Shown: positions 27,770-36,172 of the stretch, piece by piece
Position numbering within the stretch: position 1 is the stretch's first letter
How the letters are laid out: every line of letters starts with the position of its first letter
Notes under the pieces: generated by a model
What the model saw: only the letters and a program-made list of their open reading frames with translations
Told to the model about the DNA's origin: nothing
Database searches by the model: none
Program-made: the position numbers and the translations under genes
Assembly: GCA_037965595.1 (NCBI GenBank)
Contig: CP150183.1
Coordinates: 186,001 to 250,000 of the forward strand
DNA from: Alkalihalobacillus sp. FSL W8-0930
Lineage (GTDB): Bacteria > Bacillota > Bacilli > Bacillales > Bacillaceae_D
Length of the DNA: 64,000 bases
Direction of reading: 5' to 3'

Positions 27770-29119
27770 TTGAAGAGGTATATGAAGCTAAGTGCGTTCA
27801 TTTCTGTTTCTGCTTTAACTGTGGCGTGTAACACAACAACAGACACAGATACTTCACCACAAAACGAGCCAACACAAAATGAATCACAGCAAGCAGAATC
27901 TGAAATCAATGAGGAAGATGAGGACTTAGAGCAAGCTCCAGAGAACGATACTGAATCTGATGAAGATAATACTGAAAACGTTGATTCAACAGAAGACGAT
28001 GAAGCAGAGACAAGTAACGAAGAGCCAGTGGAAACAGAAGATCTTGCAGCTACAGAAGAAGATAACAATGACGATGAAGAATACACGGAAGAACAAGTGA
28101 GCGGCGGGTATCTAATCTATACAGAAGTTTTTGAAGGTCAGGATTTAGTCTATTCATTTGTACGAACCCCTGAAGATTTAAGTGTAGAGGAGAGATTTCA
28201 TCAATCCTTAATGGAGAGCGATCAATCTCAACGAGAGCTGTTTTCAAATGTTTATGATTTTGAATTAGATGGAACGACGGTTAACCTTTATTACGATGAG
28301 AATGAAACATTAAGTATGGCATCTACAGAGTCGGCGATATTTTGGAGCATGCTTGATGAGATTGGCTTTAGATTTGGTGTAGAAGAAGCGAACTTATTTA
28401 ATCAAGATGGAGAAAGAGGACTACAGTTTGCTGAAAACGAGTGGAATGAACCGATTGACATAGAGAATAAGCCAAACCGAGGATATTACGTTCTAACAGA
28501 AGAGACCACAGATGATGGCGAACCTCTTTATATTAGTGGTGCCTTAGCCGGGGAGGAGATGAATGATCCGAATGGTGAAGCATTTACTTTTGAACAAACG
28601 CTTGAAGCGATGACAACGGTAAATGAGAATGATGATGCGTATAAAACAGGGATATATGAAGGGCTAACCATTCAAGAGGCGGAGATAGAGGACGGTCTAG
28701 CAACGGTTCGATATGAAATCACGCGAGACGAACAGGCTCCCGAAGACGAACGAATTCAATTTGAACATGTGATTCAACTGGCTGCTCTTGACTTTCAAGT
28801 GAACGAACTACAGCTGATCAATGAAACCGATCGAGTGATCTCAACCTATCCTTTAAATGAATTGGCTGAGGCAAGTGATGAGAATGAAGGATCAGAGAAT
28901 CAGTCAAAGATTGAAAAAGAAGACGTTTCCGGTTTGGTCTATGATTATATTAAAGAAAATGATGTGTTTGATACAGAAGAGATCGGTATGATGGTAGAAG
29001 AGCGAGAGGGAGAGGACCACTATGCTGTAGCTGTCGGTTCTTCAACTGAAGAGAAGTTCACCACGTATGCTTGGTATCAGGTTGATAAGGAAACAGGTGA
29101 GGTTGAAGAGAGGGAATGA
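27770..29119 (+). CDS. Lipoprotein with acidic linker, function unknown
   Basis: 449 residues from TTG 27770, chosen because AAAGGAGGG ends 7 bases upstream; TTG 27764 would be too close. The signal ends in the lipobox LTVAC. About 85 residues of Asp/Glu-rich, low-complexity linker follow. Two repeats of a globular type come next (SGGYLIYTEVFEGQDLVYSF and the GYYVLTEETTDDG segment), and a C-terminal PepSY-like tail (YAWYQVDKETGEVEE). The part around NRGYYVL is related to a gene remnant at 56470-56730. The central part resembles GerMN-type domains only vaguely. It stays at the outer face of the membrane. Confidence 0.7.
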   Translation: MKRYMKLSAFISVSALTVACNTTTDTDTSPQNEPTQNESQQAESEINEEDEDLEQAPENDTESDEDNTENVDSTEDDEAETSNEEPVETEDLAATEEDNNDDEEYTEEQVSGGYLIYTEVFEGQDLVYSFVRTPEDLSVEERFHQSLMESDQSQRELFSNVYDFELDGTTVNLYYDENETLSMASTESAIFWSMLDEIGFRFGVEEANLFNQDGERGLQFAENEWNEPIDIENKPNRGYYVLTEETTDDGEPLYISGALAGEEMNDPNGEAFTFEQTLEAMTTVNENDDAYKTGIYEGLTIQEAEIEDGLATVRYEITRDEQAPEDERIQFEHVIQLAALDFQVNELQLINETDRVISTYPLNELAEASDENEGSENQSKIEKEDVSGLVYDYIKENDVFDTEEIGMMVEEREGEDHYAVAVGSSTEEKFTTYAWYQVDKETGEVEERE

Positions 29120-29139
29120 TTAAGTCTATAAGTAGAAGG

Positions 29140-29171
29140 TGCAGTCTTGATCATCAAGGCTGCATTGTTTT
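29140..29171 (+). terminator. Terminator after the lipoprotein gene
   Basis: TGCAGTCTTGAT and ATCAAGGCTGCA form a stem around one C, followed by TTGTTTT. Confidence 0.8.
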
Positions 29172-29222
29172 GTCAAAAAGCTAATTTCTCTATGGTACAA
29201 TAAAAGAAAAGGAGTCGTTCAA

Positions 29223-29345
29223 ATGTCTAAGGTAGACGCGACGTATAGTGAATTTAGCTGGGTGAATTTTAGCTTAGAGCTTTTGGTCATCCTTGTACTC
29301 ATTGTTGCCATCCTTATTGTCTGGAAGACTGTTAAAAAAACGTAG
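29223..29345 (+). CDS. 40-residue single-pass membrane peptide
   Basis: MSKVDATYSEFSWVNFSLEL followed by a hydrophobic helix VILVLIVAILIVW and the basic end KTVKKT. AAAAGGAG lies 9 bases before the ATG. It is short but has a good start and membrane topology, with 27 bases to the next gene, so it may be co-transcribed with it. Confidence 0.6.
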   Translation: MSKVDATYSEFSWVNFSLELLVILVLIVAILIVWKTVKKT

Positions 29346-29372
29346 AGATGCTGGATTGTTGAGGGGATTCGT

Positions 29373-30230
29373 ATGTATTTTCCAAAGTTCTGGGCAAAAT
29401 CAATAGTAAATGAAAGAGAAGCTTCAGGGACTCAGTTCTCCATCCCTGTATGGCGATGGTCTGATCATAGCTTGGATGATGCGCAGCAACTGGCAAATCA
29501 AGCGGCGGAGCTTTTACGAAGTCGCATTCGTTCTGGTGAGTATTTGTCGAACGAATATTACGGCGATCGACCTGTTCGAGAAGAAGTAATCTTTGAACAA
29601 AAAGATGAGCAAGAATCAGCGGAATTGGTCATTACGCGGAATGCGCAGGGTTGTTTGGTGTTGAACACGGCTCATGTGATGTTTGTGGACGTTGATATAG
29701 AAGAACCTAAACCGACGCTATTCAAACGCGTTCTCGGTTTGTTTTTTGAACCAACTGAAAAACCTGAAACGATTGAGGAAGCAGCCATTAAGCATATAAG
29801 AGGATGGGTTGAAGAACATTCAGAAAGAGGCGTACGTGTGTATCGAACCCGAGGGGGGCTGCGTTATTTAATCACGCATAAGATTTACACACCAGGAGAT
29901 GCGGATTCAGATCGGTTATTGGAGCAATTGAACAGTGACCCGCAGTATCGAAAGCTGTGCTCTGCTCAAAAAAGCTTTCGAGCACGGCTGACTCCTAAGC
30001 CAAAGCGGATTGGACTGTATCAACCTCCCGTGCGGTTTCCCTACTTGAAGCAAGAAGAAAAAAAGCAGATGGATCAATGGGAGCAGAATTATAAAAACGC
30101 TTCTTCCAAGAGGCGAACGTGTGAGCATGTGGCCACATTTGGGAATCCAATCATTCATCCTAAGGTACAAGATGTAATCGAACTACACGATCAAATGACT
30201 GAATTACATAAAGATTTGCCACTGGCATAA
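29373..30230 (+). CDS. Conserved hypothetical protein with DxD and RTRGGLR motifs
   Basis: 285 residues. I know this sequence type from widespread unnamed proteins of proteobacteria and Bacteroidetes: FPKFWAK, WRWSDHSLDDA, YGDRPVREEV, VMFVDVDIEE, RVYRTRGGLRYLITH, FRARLTPKP and CEHVATFG. The acidic FVDVD strand and the later YRTRGGLR strand recall the DxD and sGGxH motifs of archaeo-eukaryotic primase-like folds, but the histidine is replaced by Arg. No function is established. GAGGGGATTCGT provides the ribosome binding site. Confidence 0.72.
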   Translation: MYFPKFWAKSIVNEREASGTQFSIPVWRWSDHSLDDAQQLANQAAELLRSRIRSGEYLSNEYYGDRPVREEVIFEQKDEQESAELVITRNAQGCLVLNTAHVMFVDVDIEEPKPTLFKRVLGLFFEPTEKPETIEEAAIKHIRGWVEEHSERGVRVYRTRGGLRYLITHKIYTPGDADSDRLLEQLNSDPQYRKLCSAQKSFRARLTPKPKRIGLYQPPVRFPYLKQEEKKQMDQWEQNYKNASSKRRTCEHVATFGNPIIHPKVQDVIELHDQMTELHKDLPLA

Positions 30231-30252
30231 CAGATCAAGAAGGAGCGATTTT

Positions 30253-30624
30253 ATGGACGTATTTGCAGAGTTTTTAGAGGGAATTGATAACCCGGACCAT
30301 CGCGCGAGAACAGAAGAGGTATTAGCGTGGGTGCTTAAAACGTATCCGGAGCTTGCGCCAAAGATTGCATGGAACCAACCGATGTTCACGCATCATGAAA
30401 CATTTATCATTGGATTTAGTGTAGCAAAGCAGCATTTGGCCGTTGCACCTGAAAAGGTTGTTATTGATCGCTTTTCTGATGAAATTAAAGAAGCTGGTTA
30501 TGATCATACGGCTCAATTGGTTCGCATGAAGTGGAAGATGCCAACGGACTTTTCTCTCATTGGTAAGCTGATTGAGTTTAACATTCAAGACAAGGCTGAA
30601 GTGACAACATTTTGGCGTAAATAG
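30253..30624 (+). CDS. Frataxin-like iron chaperone (YdhG/DUF1801 family)
   Basis: 123 residues with the YdhG/Fra fold signatures FLEGIDNPDHRARTEEVLAWV, PKIAWNQPMFTHHETFIIGFS and HLAVAPEKVVIDRF. B. subtilis YdhG (Fra) donates iron for Fe-S cluster and haem synthesis. AAGAAGGAG precedes the ATG. It lies 22 bases after the previous gene and is followed by a terminator, so the two may form a unit. Confidence 0.86.
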   Translation: MDVFAEFLEGIDNPDHRARTEEVLAWVLKTYPELAPKIAWNQPMFTHHETFIIGFSVAKQHLAVAPEKVVIDRFSDEIKEAGYDHTAQLVRMKWKMPTDFSLIGKLIEFNIQDKAEVTTFWRK

Positions 30625-30626
30625 TG

Positions 30627-30667
30627 AAGGGCGAAACGAGCAGATAGAGCTTGTTTCGCTTTTTTTG
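30627..30667 (+). terminator. Terminator after the frataxin-like gene
   Basis: GCGAAACGAGC pairs with GCTTGTTTCGC around AGATAGA, followed by TTTTTTT. Confidence 0.88.
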
Positions 30668-30677
30668 GTATGAGCTT

Positions 30678-30835
30678 CTTGCTTTTAGTGGACTTCTTCT
30701 TGGTGATGGGAGGACGGGACTTGGTGCAAGGGATTAGAGCTTGGTGGGATCTGCGTTTAGCTTGATTAAACCTGTCTTTTTCTTGTTAAGAAGTAGGTTG
30801 TTCTTACTAATCTGTAGATGTTTCTTGGTAAGCAT
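30678..30835. repeat. Array 1 of degenerate 21-bp-period CTTGGT repeats
   Basis: Eight units begin at 30678, 30699, 30720, 30740, 30761, 30782, 30803 and 30824, at steps of 20-21 bases. Their cores are CTTGCTTTTAG, CTTGGTGATGG, CTTGGTGCAAG, CTTGGTGGGAT, CTTGATTAAAC, CTTGTTAAGAA, CTTACTAATC and CTTGGTAAGC. The bases between cores are variable. It fills the gap between the frataxin terminator and an ECF promoter. See array 2 at 38455. Confidence 0.75.
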
Positions 30836-30863
30836 TAAAAAATTAATCTAATTTTAAAATACG

Positions 30864-30890
30864 TGCCACTTTTTATGGTTTTCATTCGTC
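30864..30890 (+). promoter_or_regulatory. Possible ECF-type promoter
   Basis: TGCCAC (30864-30869) and CGTC (30887-30890), 17 bases apart, lie 29 bases before the sigma gene. They fit the ECF pattern TGAAAC/CGTC only partly. Autoregulation by the encoded sigma is the idea. Confidence 0.4.
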
Positions 30891-30919
30891 TATATAAGTG
30901 AAGGGAGAGTGAGACTTTT

Positions 30920-31453
30920 TTGGAAGATAAAGAATTGGTTAAACGGATGCTGAATGGAGACGAATTGGCCTTAGAGGCTTTACATAAACGCTATGCTCGT
31001 CAAATCTATCATTATATCTATACGGAGACGAGCAATTATGATGCGGCGGAAGAGATCCTCCAAGAGGTCTTTTACAAAGTGGCAACGAAGATCAGTCACT
31101 TTAAACAACGCTCATCATTTAAAACGTGGATCTACGTAATTACAAGACACGCTATTATTGATTATTATCGTAAACAGGAAACACAACTAAAGACCGTTCC
31201 ATTACAGGAAGAGTTTATTGATTACCGTGGAGGAGTTGGACACGGAGAGCAATTATCAGAGCTACAGCATCTCATTAACCAGCTCCCTTTAAAGTATCGG
31301 CGCATTATGCATCTTAGGTACGTTGAAGAATTCTCGTTACTTGATACAGCAAGGATTACAGGGGTCTCAGTGATGTCAGTTAAGTCTACGCAAAAGCGTG
31401 CGAAAAAGATGCTGAAGACACAGCGGGATGAGGGGGTAGCGTATAATGGATAA
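30920..31453 (+). CDS. ECF-type RNA polymerase sigma factor
   Basis: 177 residues from TTG 30920 (AAGGGAG at 30901-30907). Region 2 (YDAAEEILQEVFYKVATKISHF, FKTWIYVITRHAIIDYYRK) and region 4 (LPLKYRRIMHLRYVEEFSLLDTARITGVSVMSVKSTQKRA) are complete. It overlaps the next gene by 8 bases, a membrane protein that should be its anti-sigma factor. The regulon is not visible from here. Confidence 0.9.
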   Translation: MEDKELVKRMLNGDELALEALHKRYARQIYHYIYTETSNYDAAEEILQEVFYKVATKISHFKQRSSFKTWIYVITRHAIIDYYRKQETQLKTVPLQEEFIDYRGGVGHGEQLSELQHLINQLPLKYRRIMHLRYVEEFSLLDTARITGVSVMSVKSTQKRAKKMLKTQRDEGVAYNG

Positions 31454-32819
31454 TCCCAAAGAGAAGAAATACATTGTCTTACCTCATAGTGCTTACACCA
31501 AAAGCTTAAAAGCATTCAAACAAGGCATGCAGGACGCCGAAGAACCAAAGCCTAAAAGCCGAGGCGCATATATCGCATCAAGCCTAGGAGCTGCTGCGTT
31601 ACTAGGGTTCATTATTTTCACCGTCTTACCGATAACCGACAACCAAGAACAGCCGGCAGATGAAGAGAATCAGGTAGAGAAGGTAGAGGAAGTGAATGAA
31701 GAGAAGGCTGTGGATTTTGATGAGATTGATGTGAATGAGGAATTGCTTTCTGAGGTGGTGGAGCGACCGGACTATGAGCTAGGTGATGTTGGTGGAGGGG
31801 GAGATAAACAGTTTCATCATGATGAACTCCAAGTATTTGTACCGGATGATTGGGAGATGAGTAGAAGCGATGACGGTTTTGCTAACGGAACCAAAACGAC
31901 TTTAACGGGATTTGGTGGAGTTCAGCAAACGATATTAATTTTTGAGAATGAAGCTTCCCAGGAAGAGGTTAATCAAGCGAGGGAAGAGTTGTTGTCAGAT
32001 ATTATGTATACAAAGGCGACAGAAGTTCCGATGGATTGGTTAAGATACTTATTTGAAGAAGAACAACAGCTAGGTATAGAGTTCCACTTTCTTAGTAGAT
32101 ATGATAATCGTTTTGCAATTGAATTAGATGATACAACTAAAATGTATACATTAATAAATGAAAATGATAGGCGTTTGTACGATTATGTTGAAGCTGATTT
32201 ATTTGGGAAGAAGCTCATACTATTAACGGATATTAATTCAACTCATTCAAGTAAACTTGCTTCGACCTATGTTACTTTGAGTGGTATTACTCCAAGTAAC
32301 GCTTACGATATGGTAGCAGCTTATGGACCTTATGAGCAAAAGTACGGCAGGCGCTCATCGATCACAATCTTAACTGGAATGCCTACGTATGATTTCACAG
32401 AATTACTCCTTTACGAGCATGAACTAGGTTTTACAAGTTATCTAGAAGAGGGAACGGAAGTAGAGAAAATTGAGCGGAATGGATTCACGGAGTGGAAATT
32501 TGTTCATGAGAAGAATGGAAACAATAGTTACTATTCGTTTGGAAAGTTAGATCCATCTGTTTCAGTTGAAGATGCAAAGGAAACGTTAATAAATGGATAT
32601 GAGTTTGATCCTCAATATGTTGAAGGGGCAAGTCATGTAAGCTTCTATCATATAATGCGACAAGGTCAGGATGACGAAATGCTAAGGACATTTGAACTCG
32701 TCCAGAAACAAGGCGACTGGTACTACATCTTCACGCAAGCGGATAATCGTGAGGGATTCTACTCTCCACAAATCGGCGCATTAGCCACCAAATTCCAACA
32801 AGAAATCATGTTCCACTAA
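31446..32819 (+). CDS. Single-pass membrane protein, probable cognate anti-sigma/sensor
   Basis: 457 residues. A short cytoplasmic N terminus (about 1-45, with YTKSLKAFKQGMQDAEE) precedes one membrane helix (about 47-64, GAAALLGFIIFTVLP). A large extracellular part follows, starting with an acidic linker and GDVGGGGDKQFHH. It is translationally coupled to the ECF sigma (8-base overlap), which is the main ground for calling it the anti-sigma factor. No zinc-binding ASD motif (HxxxCxxC) is seen, so the mode of binding would be different. The extracellular part has no domain I recognise. It is followed by a terminator. Confidence 0.7.
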   Translation: MDNPKEKKYIVLPHSAYTKSLKAFKQGMQDAEEPKPKSRGAYIASSLGAAALLGFIIFTVLPITDNQEQPADEENQVEKVEEVNEEKAVDFDEIDVNEELLSEVVERPDYELGDVGGGGDKQFHHDELQVFVPDDWEMSRSDDGFANGTKTTLTGFGGVQQTILIFENEASQEEVNQAREELLSDIMYTKATEVPMDWLRYLFEEEQQLGIEFHFLSRYDNRFAIELDDTTKMYTLINENDRRLYDYVEADLFGKKLILLTDINSTHSSKLASTYVTLSGITPSNAYDMVAAYGPYEQKYGRRSSITILTGMPTYDFTELLLYEHELGFTSYLEEGTEVEKIERNGFTEWKFVHEKNGNNSYYSFGKLDPSVSVEDAKETLINGYEFDPQYVEGASHVSFYHIMRQGQDDEMLRTFELVQKQGDWYYIFTQADNREGFYSPQIGALATKFQQEIMFH

Positions 32820-32822
32820 ACA

Positions 32823-32861
32823 AAAAAGGACGTTCTGCCACGTGCAGAGCGTTCTTTTTTG
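32823..32861. terminator. Bidirectional terminator
   Basis: AAAAAAGGACGTTCTGC pairs with GCAGAGCGTTCTTTTTT around CACGT, between convergent genes. Confidence 0.88.
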
Positions 32862-33251
32862 CTAGAGTTCTTTACACGCCCACGCATCAATCTCCACTTT
32901 AAACGGCGGTGCAGCGAGTGCGACTACATACAATAATGTGGTACATGGGAGATGTCCATCAAGAAAGTCATGAACAACCTGTCTCCGTTTGTCCGTTTCG
33001 AATTCTCCGACTAAATAAAAGACCAGTTTCGTTAGGTCTTTGATCTCCATCTCTGCTTCATCGAGATTCAGTTTAATGTTGTGGAGTGCTAGTTTTAGTT
33101 GCTCTATGGGATCTTCAGGAATTTCATTGTCTACACTCATCCCAAGCTGACCTGATAGGGTAAGCCACCGGTTCGGACCTGTGACTTCCATTTGATGAAC
33201 GTAGGGGGCTACGGGTTGGTGGACGGTGTTAGGGTTTCTTGATGTTTTCAT
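32862..33251 (-). CDS. RidA/YjgF-family protein
   Basis: 129 residues with LTLSGQLGMSVDNEIPEDPIEQLKLALHNI, LVFYLVGEF and CTTLLYVVALAAPPFKVEIDAWA. Members of the Rid family hydrolyse reactive enamine/imine intermediates. The Arg in the usual R-xx-V-E-V block is replaced by the sequence PPFKVEIDA (K in place of the bulky/Arg position), so it is a divergent subgroup whose activity may differ. Minus strand, with GGAGTCCACAT before the start; no partner gene. Confidence 0.82.
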   Translation of the reverse strand: MKTSRNPNTVHQPVAPYVHQMEVTGPNRWLTLSGQLGMSVDNEIPEDPIEQLKLALHNIKLNLDEAEMEIKDLTKLVFYLVGEFETDKRRQVVHDFLDGHLPCTTLLYVVALAAPPFKVEIDAWACKEL

Positions 33252-33341
33252 ATGTGGACTCCATTCTGAATTTTATTTTGCAGGAATTTCCTCTCATATC
33301 TTGAATGGTACAATATATCAATTAATAAGGGAGTGCTTTCT

Positions 33342-33488
33342 ATGCAGGATCGTATTTTAAACAACAACCGAGAGGAGTATGAACACCTTCTACTCCTTGT
33401 TACGATCTGTTCATTCTTTACATGTAAGAAAATTAAGAAACTTGAACGCTATAAAAAGAAACTAAAAGAACAGCTTCATATTACATAG
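33342..33488 (+). CDS. 48-residue small basic protein
   Basis: MQDRILNNNREEYEHLLLLVTICSFFTCKK... ending KKLKEQLHIT. A short hydrophobic stretch (LLLLVTICSFFTC) is followed by a Lys-rich helix. AAGGGAG lies 7-13 bases before the ATG. It is 12 bases upstream of the metallo-hydrolase gene and probably co-transcribed. No family recognised. Confidence 0.55.
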   Translation: MQDRILNNNREEYEHLLLLVTICSFFTCKKIKKLERYKKKLKEQLHIT

Positions 33489-33500
33489 AAACGGAGAGAC

Positions 33501-34286
33501 ATGATGCTAAATGATCCTTGGTTTACCGTTCAAGAGATTGACCCGTCCACATTTGCGATTAGCGAGTATGGTCATTGGGAGAAGGTTCACTCGTTTCTCC
33601 TTATAGGGGATAAGAGAGCTATGTTAATAGACACCGGGCTTGGTATTGATGATCTGTCAAGAGTGACCTCGCAGTTAACCAAGCTTCCGATCGATGTCTT
33701 AACGACACATGTACATGCAGACCATATCGGAAGCCACGGTCAATATGAGCGCATCTATGTTCATGAGGCTGATCAAGATTGGCTAGTCAACGGGATACAA
33801 GGACTTCCTCTAGAGCAAATACGAAAGGATATGAGTCGAGATATCACAGTTCCAACTCCTGATTCATTTGATCCTAAAACCTATCGACCGTTTCAAGGTG
33901 AGCCAACTGGTTTGTTGCGTGATGGTCAAGTGTTTGATGGTGGGGGCCGTGTGTTAACCGTATTACATACCCCTGGCCATTCACCGGGTCACCTCTCATT
34001 TTTTGAAAAGAAGAGTGGCTATTTGTTTACCGGTGATTTATTGTACGACACTACACCCGTGTATGCTCATTATCCATCAACGAGTCCCAGTGATCTTGCT
34101 GATTCCTTAGAGAAAATAGCAGCACTTGAAGGCGTTAGTAGAGTGTATGGAGCACATAATACATTAGGTCTTTCTCCTAAGATTCTAGATGAGGTCAGGG
34201 TTGCAGTTACATACTTGAGAGAGCATAACTTACTGCACTTTGGCACTGGGGTACACCAGTTTAATGGGTTTAGTGTTCAGTTCTAG
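33501..34286 (+). CDS. MBL-fold metallo-hydrolase
   Basis: 261 residues. Metal ligands are clear: HVHADHIGSHG (HxHxDH) near residue 72, HTPGHSPGH near residue 155 and the Asp in GDLLYDTTPVY near residue 176. The last ligand may be the His in YGAHNTLG. The family contains glyoxalase II, lactonases and others; substrate cannot be read. A further in-frame ATG lies at 33504. Convergent with the next gene. Confidence 0.88.
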   Translation: MMLNDPWFTVQEIDPSTFAISEYGHWEKVHSFLLIGDKRAMLIDTGLGIDDLSRVTSQLTKLPIDVLTTHVHADHIGSHGQYERIYVHEADQDWLVNGIQGLPLEQIRKDMSRDITVPTPDSFDPKTYRPFQGEPTGLLRDGQVFDGGGRVLTVLHTPGHSPGHLSFFEKKSGYLFTGDLLYDTTPVYAHYPSTSPSDLADSLEKIAALEGVSRVYGAHNTLGLSPKILDEVRVAVTYLREHNLLHFGTGVHQFNGFSVQF

Positions 34287-34303
34287 GTTAAACAAACGTT
34301 TGA

Positions 34304-34894
34304 TTAATAAGTTAGTTCAAATGTGGTGTCGGGTTTAAATCGCTTAGGCATATCTCTAAACTCCTTAAAGGTAAGTGTAAGTCCTGTTTCTTGATCAGGT
34401 AGAGCAGGGATAACGACAAAGCTTGTATTCATGTGTTCGCCCGAGCCACCGCCACCTCGCCACTGACATTCATAAGTCGTCTCGCCCCCTTTAATCACCA
34501 GTTCATAAAAGGGATGATCCTGAGAGTCAGAGTTATAGTCAGTTGCTAGATTAAGCACGCTGGCATTTTTATATTGTTTGATTAAAGTGATAGAGTGGAA
34601 CACGCCTTTGCATTCCACTCCTTTTAGGACGGGTATATTTTTAAGGAAGCCTTTAGGCTCAACAATTGGTTTATGCTCGTCCTCATAAAATAGGTTGGAA
34701 AAAAAGCTATGTAAGAATGCCTCTTCAAATTGAAGGTCTTTTGCCCATTTTGTGAGAAGCGACTTGTGTGGAAAGCCTGGATTATTTTGTGTGCGTTGCT
34801 TTCGTTCAGAGAGGAGCTTTAGAATTTCTTGATCTAACTCTTGAATCGAGTCATCATAATAATCGGCAGGTGGTTTTAGTGAAACTTGGTACAT
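34304..34894 (-). CDS. Hypothetical protein
   Basis: 196 residues. The first 40 residues (YDDSIQELDQEILKLLSERKQRTQ) look like the N-terminal helix of chorismate mutase-like folds; the remainder is a beta-rich domain with ECQWRGGGGSGEHMNTSFVVIPALP. I recognise no named family. GGGGGA lies 8 bases before the ATG on the minus strand. Confidence 0.6.
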   Translation of the reverse strand: MYQVSLKPPADYYDDSIQELDQEILKLLSERKQRTQNNPGFPHKSLLTKWAKDLQFEEAFLHSFFSNLFYEDEHKPIVEPKGFLKNIPVLKGVECKGVFHSITLIKQYKNASVLNLATDYNSDSQDHPFYELVIKGGETTYECQWRGGGGSGEHMNTSFVVIPALPDQETGLTLTFKEFRDMPKRFKPDTTFELTY

Positions 34895-34939
34895 GTAGGT
34901 TTTCCCCCAATATCTTTAAGTTAATGTAAGGAGTAAAAA

Positions 34940-35425
34940 ATGAACGGATCACAGGCCATTATGTTTTATTTTACAATAACTAGCCCATCTAATGTATTAA
35001 CGAATAAAAATCGAAGAGATGTCTCTGCGACCTTACGTGTAGAAGCGAATCTTTCCATATGGCATAAACAAAAGTTGTTTGTGAGAATTGAAGGACTCAC
35101 CATTCTAGAATTTTATAAAAGCTTAATTGAATGGGGTAAGTTAGATCATAATGATAAGATTCAAGCATTTTACTATTTTTCCATTGACCATGATGAGAGT
35201 GAAGGTCCAATTCTTTCTCTCGTTCCTTACCGTGATAAGGTATTAATGCAATCTATCTGGAGTGTTCGAGAAGAACCTATTGATTTTGAACAAAAGGAAA
35301 TTCTAAAGGCGTTTCTTTCATTAAAGCAAGATTTAAAGAAAGAGATTGAACATTACTTCAACATAGATCTTACGTCTTTTATAAATCATATCCCCTATCG
35401 AATTCACGAATCTACAAGTGGTTAA
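34940..35425 (+). CDS. Hypothetical protein
   Basis: 161 residues, MNGSQAIMFYFTITSPSNVL; beta-rich first half (VSATLRVEANLSIWHKQKLFVRIEGL) and a helical C terminus (FLSLKQDLKKEIEHYF). AAGGAG lies before the ATG. Divergent from the previous hypothetical gene, sharing a 45-base gap. It resembles small immunity-type or DUF-type singletons; no function assigned. Confidence 0.6.
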   Translation: MNGSQAIMFYFTITSPSNVLTNKNRRDVSATLRVEANLSIWHKQKLFVRIEGLTILEFYKSLIEWGKLDHNDKIQAFYYFSIDHDESEGPILSLVPYRDKVLMQSIWSVREEPIDFEQKEILKAFLSLKQDLKKEIEHYFNIDLTSFINHIPYRIHESTSG

Positions 35426-35592
35426 ACGGATTGGCTCTAGATGCACTTTTTTAAGACAAGAATGGCTTGAAGTCATACTGGAACCTCGCTTTCATTGCTT
35501 TTTCTAAGACACATTCAATAAAATGATCACGTATTCCTGCCATTCTATTTATATTGCAAAAGAGAAAGTGTTGAAGGGAAGGACAAAAAAGA

Positions 35593-35628
35593 CTAATGAT
35601 CCAAAATGAATCATTAGCCTTAGTTTTT
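35593..35628. terminator. Terminator between convergent genes
   Basis: CTAATGAT and ATCATTAG pair around CCAAAATGA, with AAAAAAG on one side and TTAGTTTTTT on the other. It can serve the aldehyde dehydrogenase remnant on the minus strand. Confidence 0.72.
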
Positions 35629-35637
35629 TATTCGTTC

Positions 35638-36165
35638 TTACAGCTTAAAAGAGATGAATTTCAACTCAGTCATTTCCTCTGTAGAATATTTAATTCCTTC
35701 TTTTCCAACTCCACTGTTTTTTACGCCGCCATATGGCATGTTGTCCACACGGAAGGAAGGAATGTCATTAATAATCACGCCTCCAACTTCTAACTCATCG
35801 GCTGCTTTAAAGGCAATGGATACTTCTTTTGTATAGATACCAGCTTGTAAACCATACTCTGAGTCATTGACTTTTGCGATCGCTTCATCAATATCACCAT
35901 AAGGCTCAATTGTCACAATTGGACCAAATGCTTCTTGGCAGTTTACAGAAAGATCCTTGGTTGCACCTGTAATAACGGTTGGTTCAAATACAGTTCCTTG
36001 AACATTGCCGCCAATTTCGATGGTAGCTCCTCTTTCTTTCGCTTCTTGAATCCAAGATTTCAAGCGATCTGTTTCCTTTGGATTAATAAGTGCTGATATA
36101 TCCGTATCTTCGCTCTTAGGATGACCCAGTGTTAGTGACTCAAAATGATTCTGCAATTGAATCAT
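35638..36165 (-). pseudogene. Aldehyde dehydrogenase, C-terminal remnant
   Basis: 175 residues matching the last third of aldehyde dehydrogenases: LTLGHPKSEDTDISALINPKE, VNCQEAFGPIVTI, YGLQAGIYTKE, MPYGGVKNSGVGKEG. The NAD-binding part and the catalytic Cys-containing segment (about 300 residues) are missing. The only start, ATG at 36165, lies inside a hairpin that also ends the LysR gene, so the junction looks like a deletion. It cannot form an active enzyme. Confidence 0.88.
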
Positions 36166-36172
36166 TCGTCAT
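36143..36172 (-). terminator. Hairpin at LysR end / ALDH truncation point
   Basis: AATGATTC and GAATCATT pair around a 7-base loop, 12 bases after the lysR stop on the minus strand. The core resembles the GATGATTC hairpins beside repeat copies A and B. Confidence 0.6.

Noticed and set aside
27748-28086. Serine-rich minus-strand frame
   Set aside because: Antisense shadow of the Asp/Glu-rich linker of the lipoprotein gene.
35451-35543. 30-codon minus-strand frame MAGIRDHFIECVLEKAMKAR
   Set aside because: No ribosome binding site and no recognised relative; left out as unsupported.
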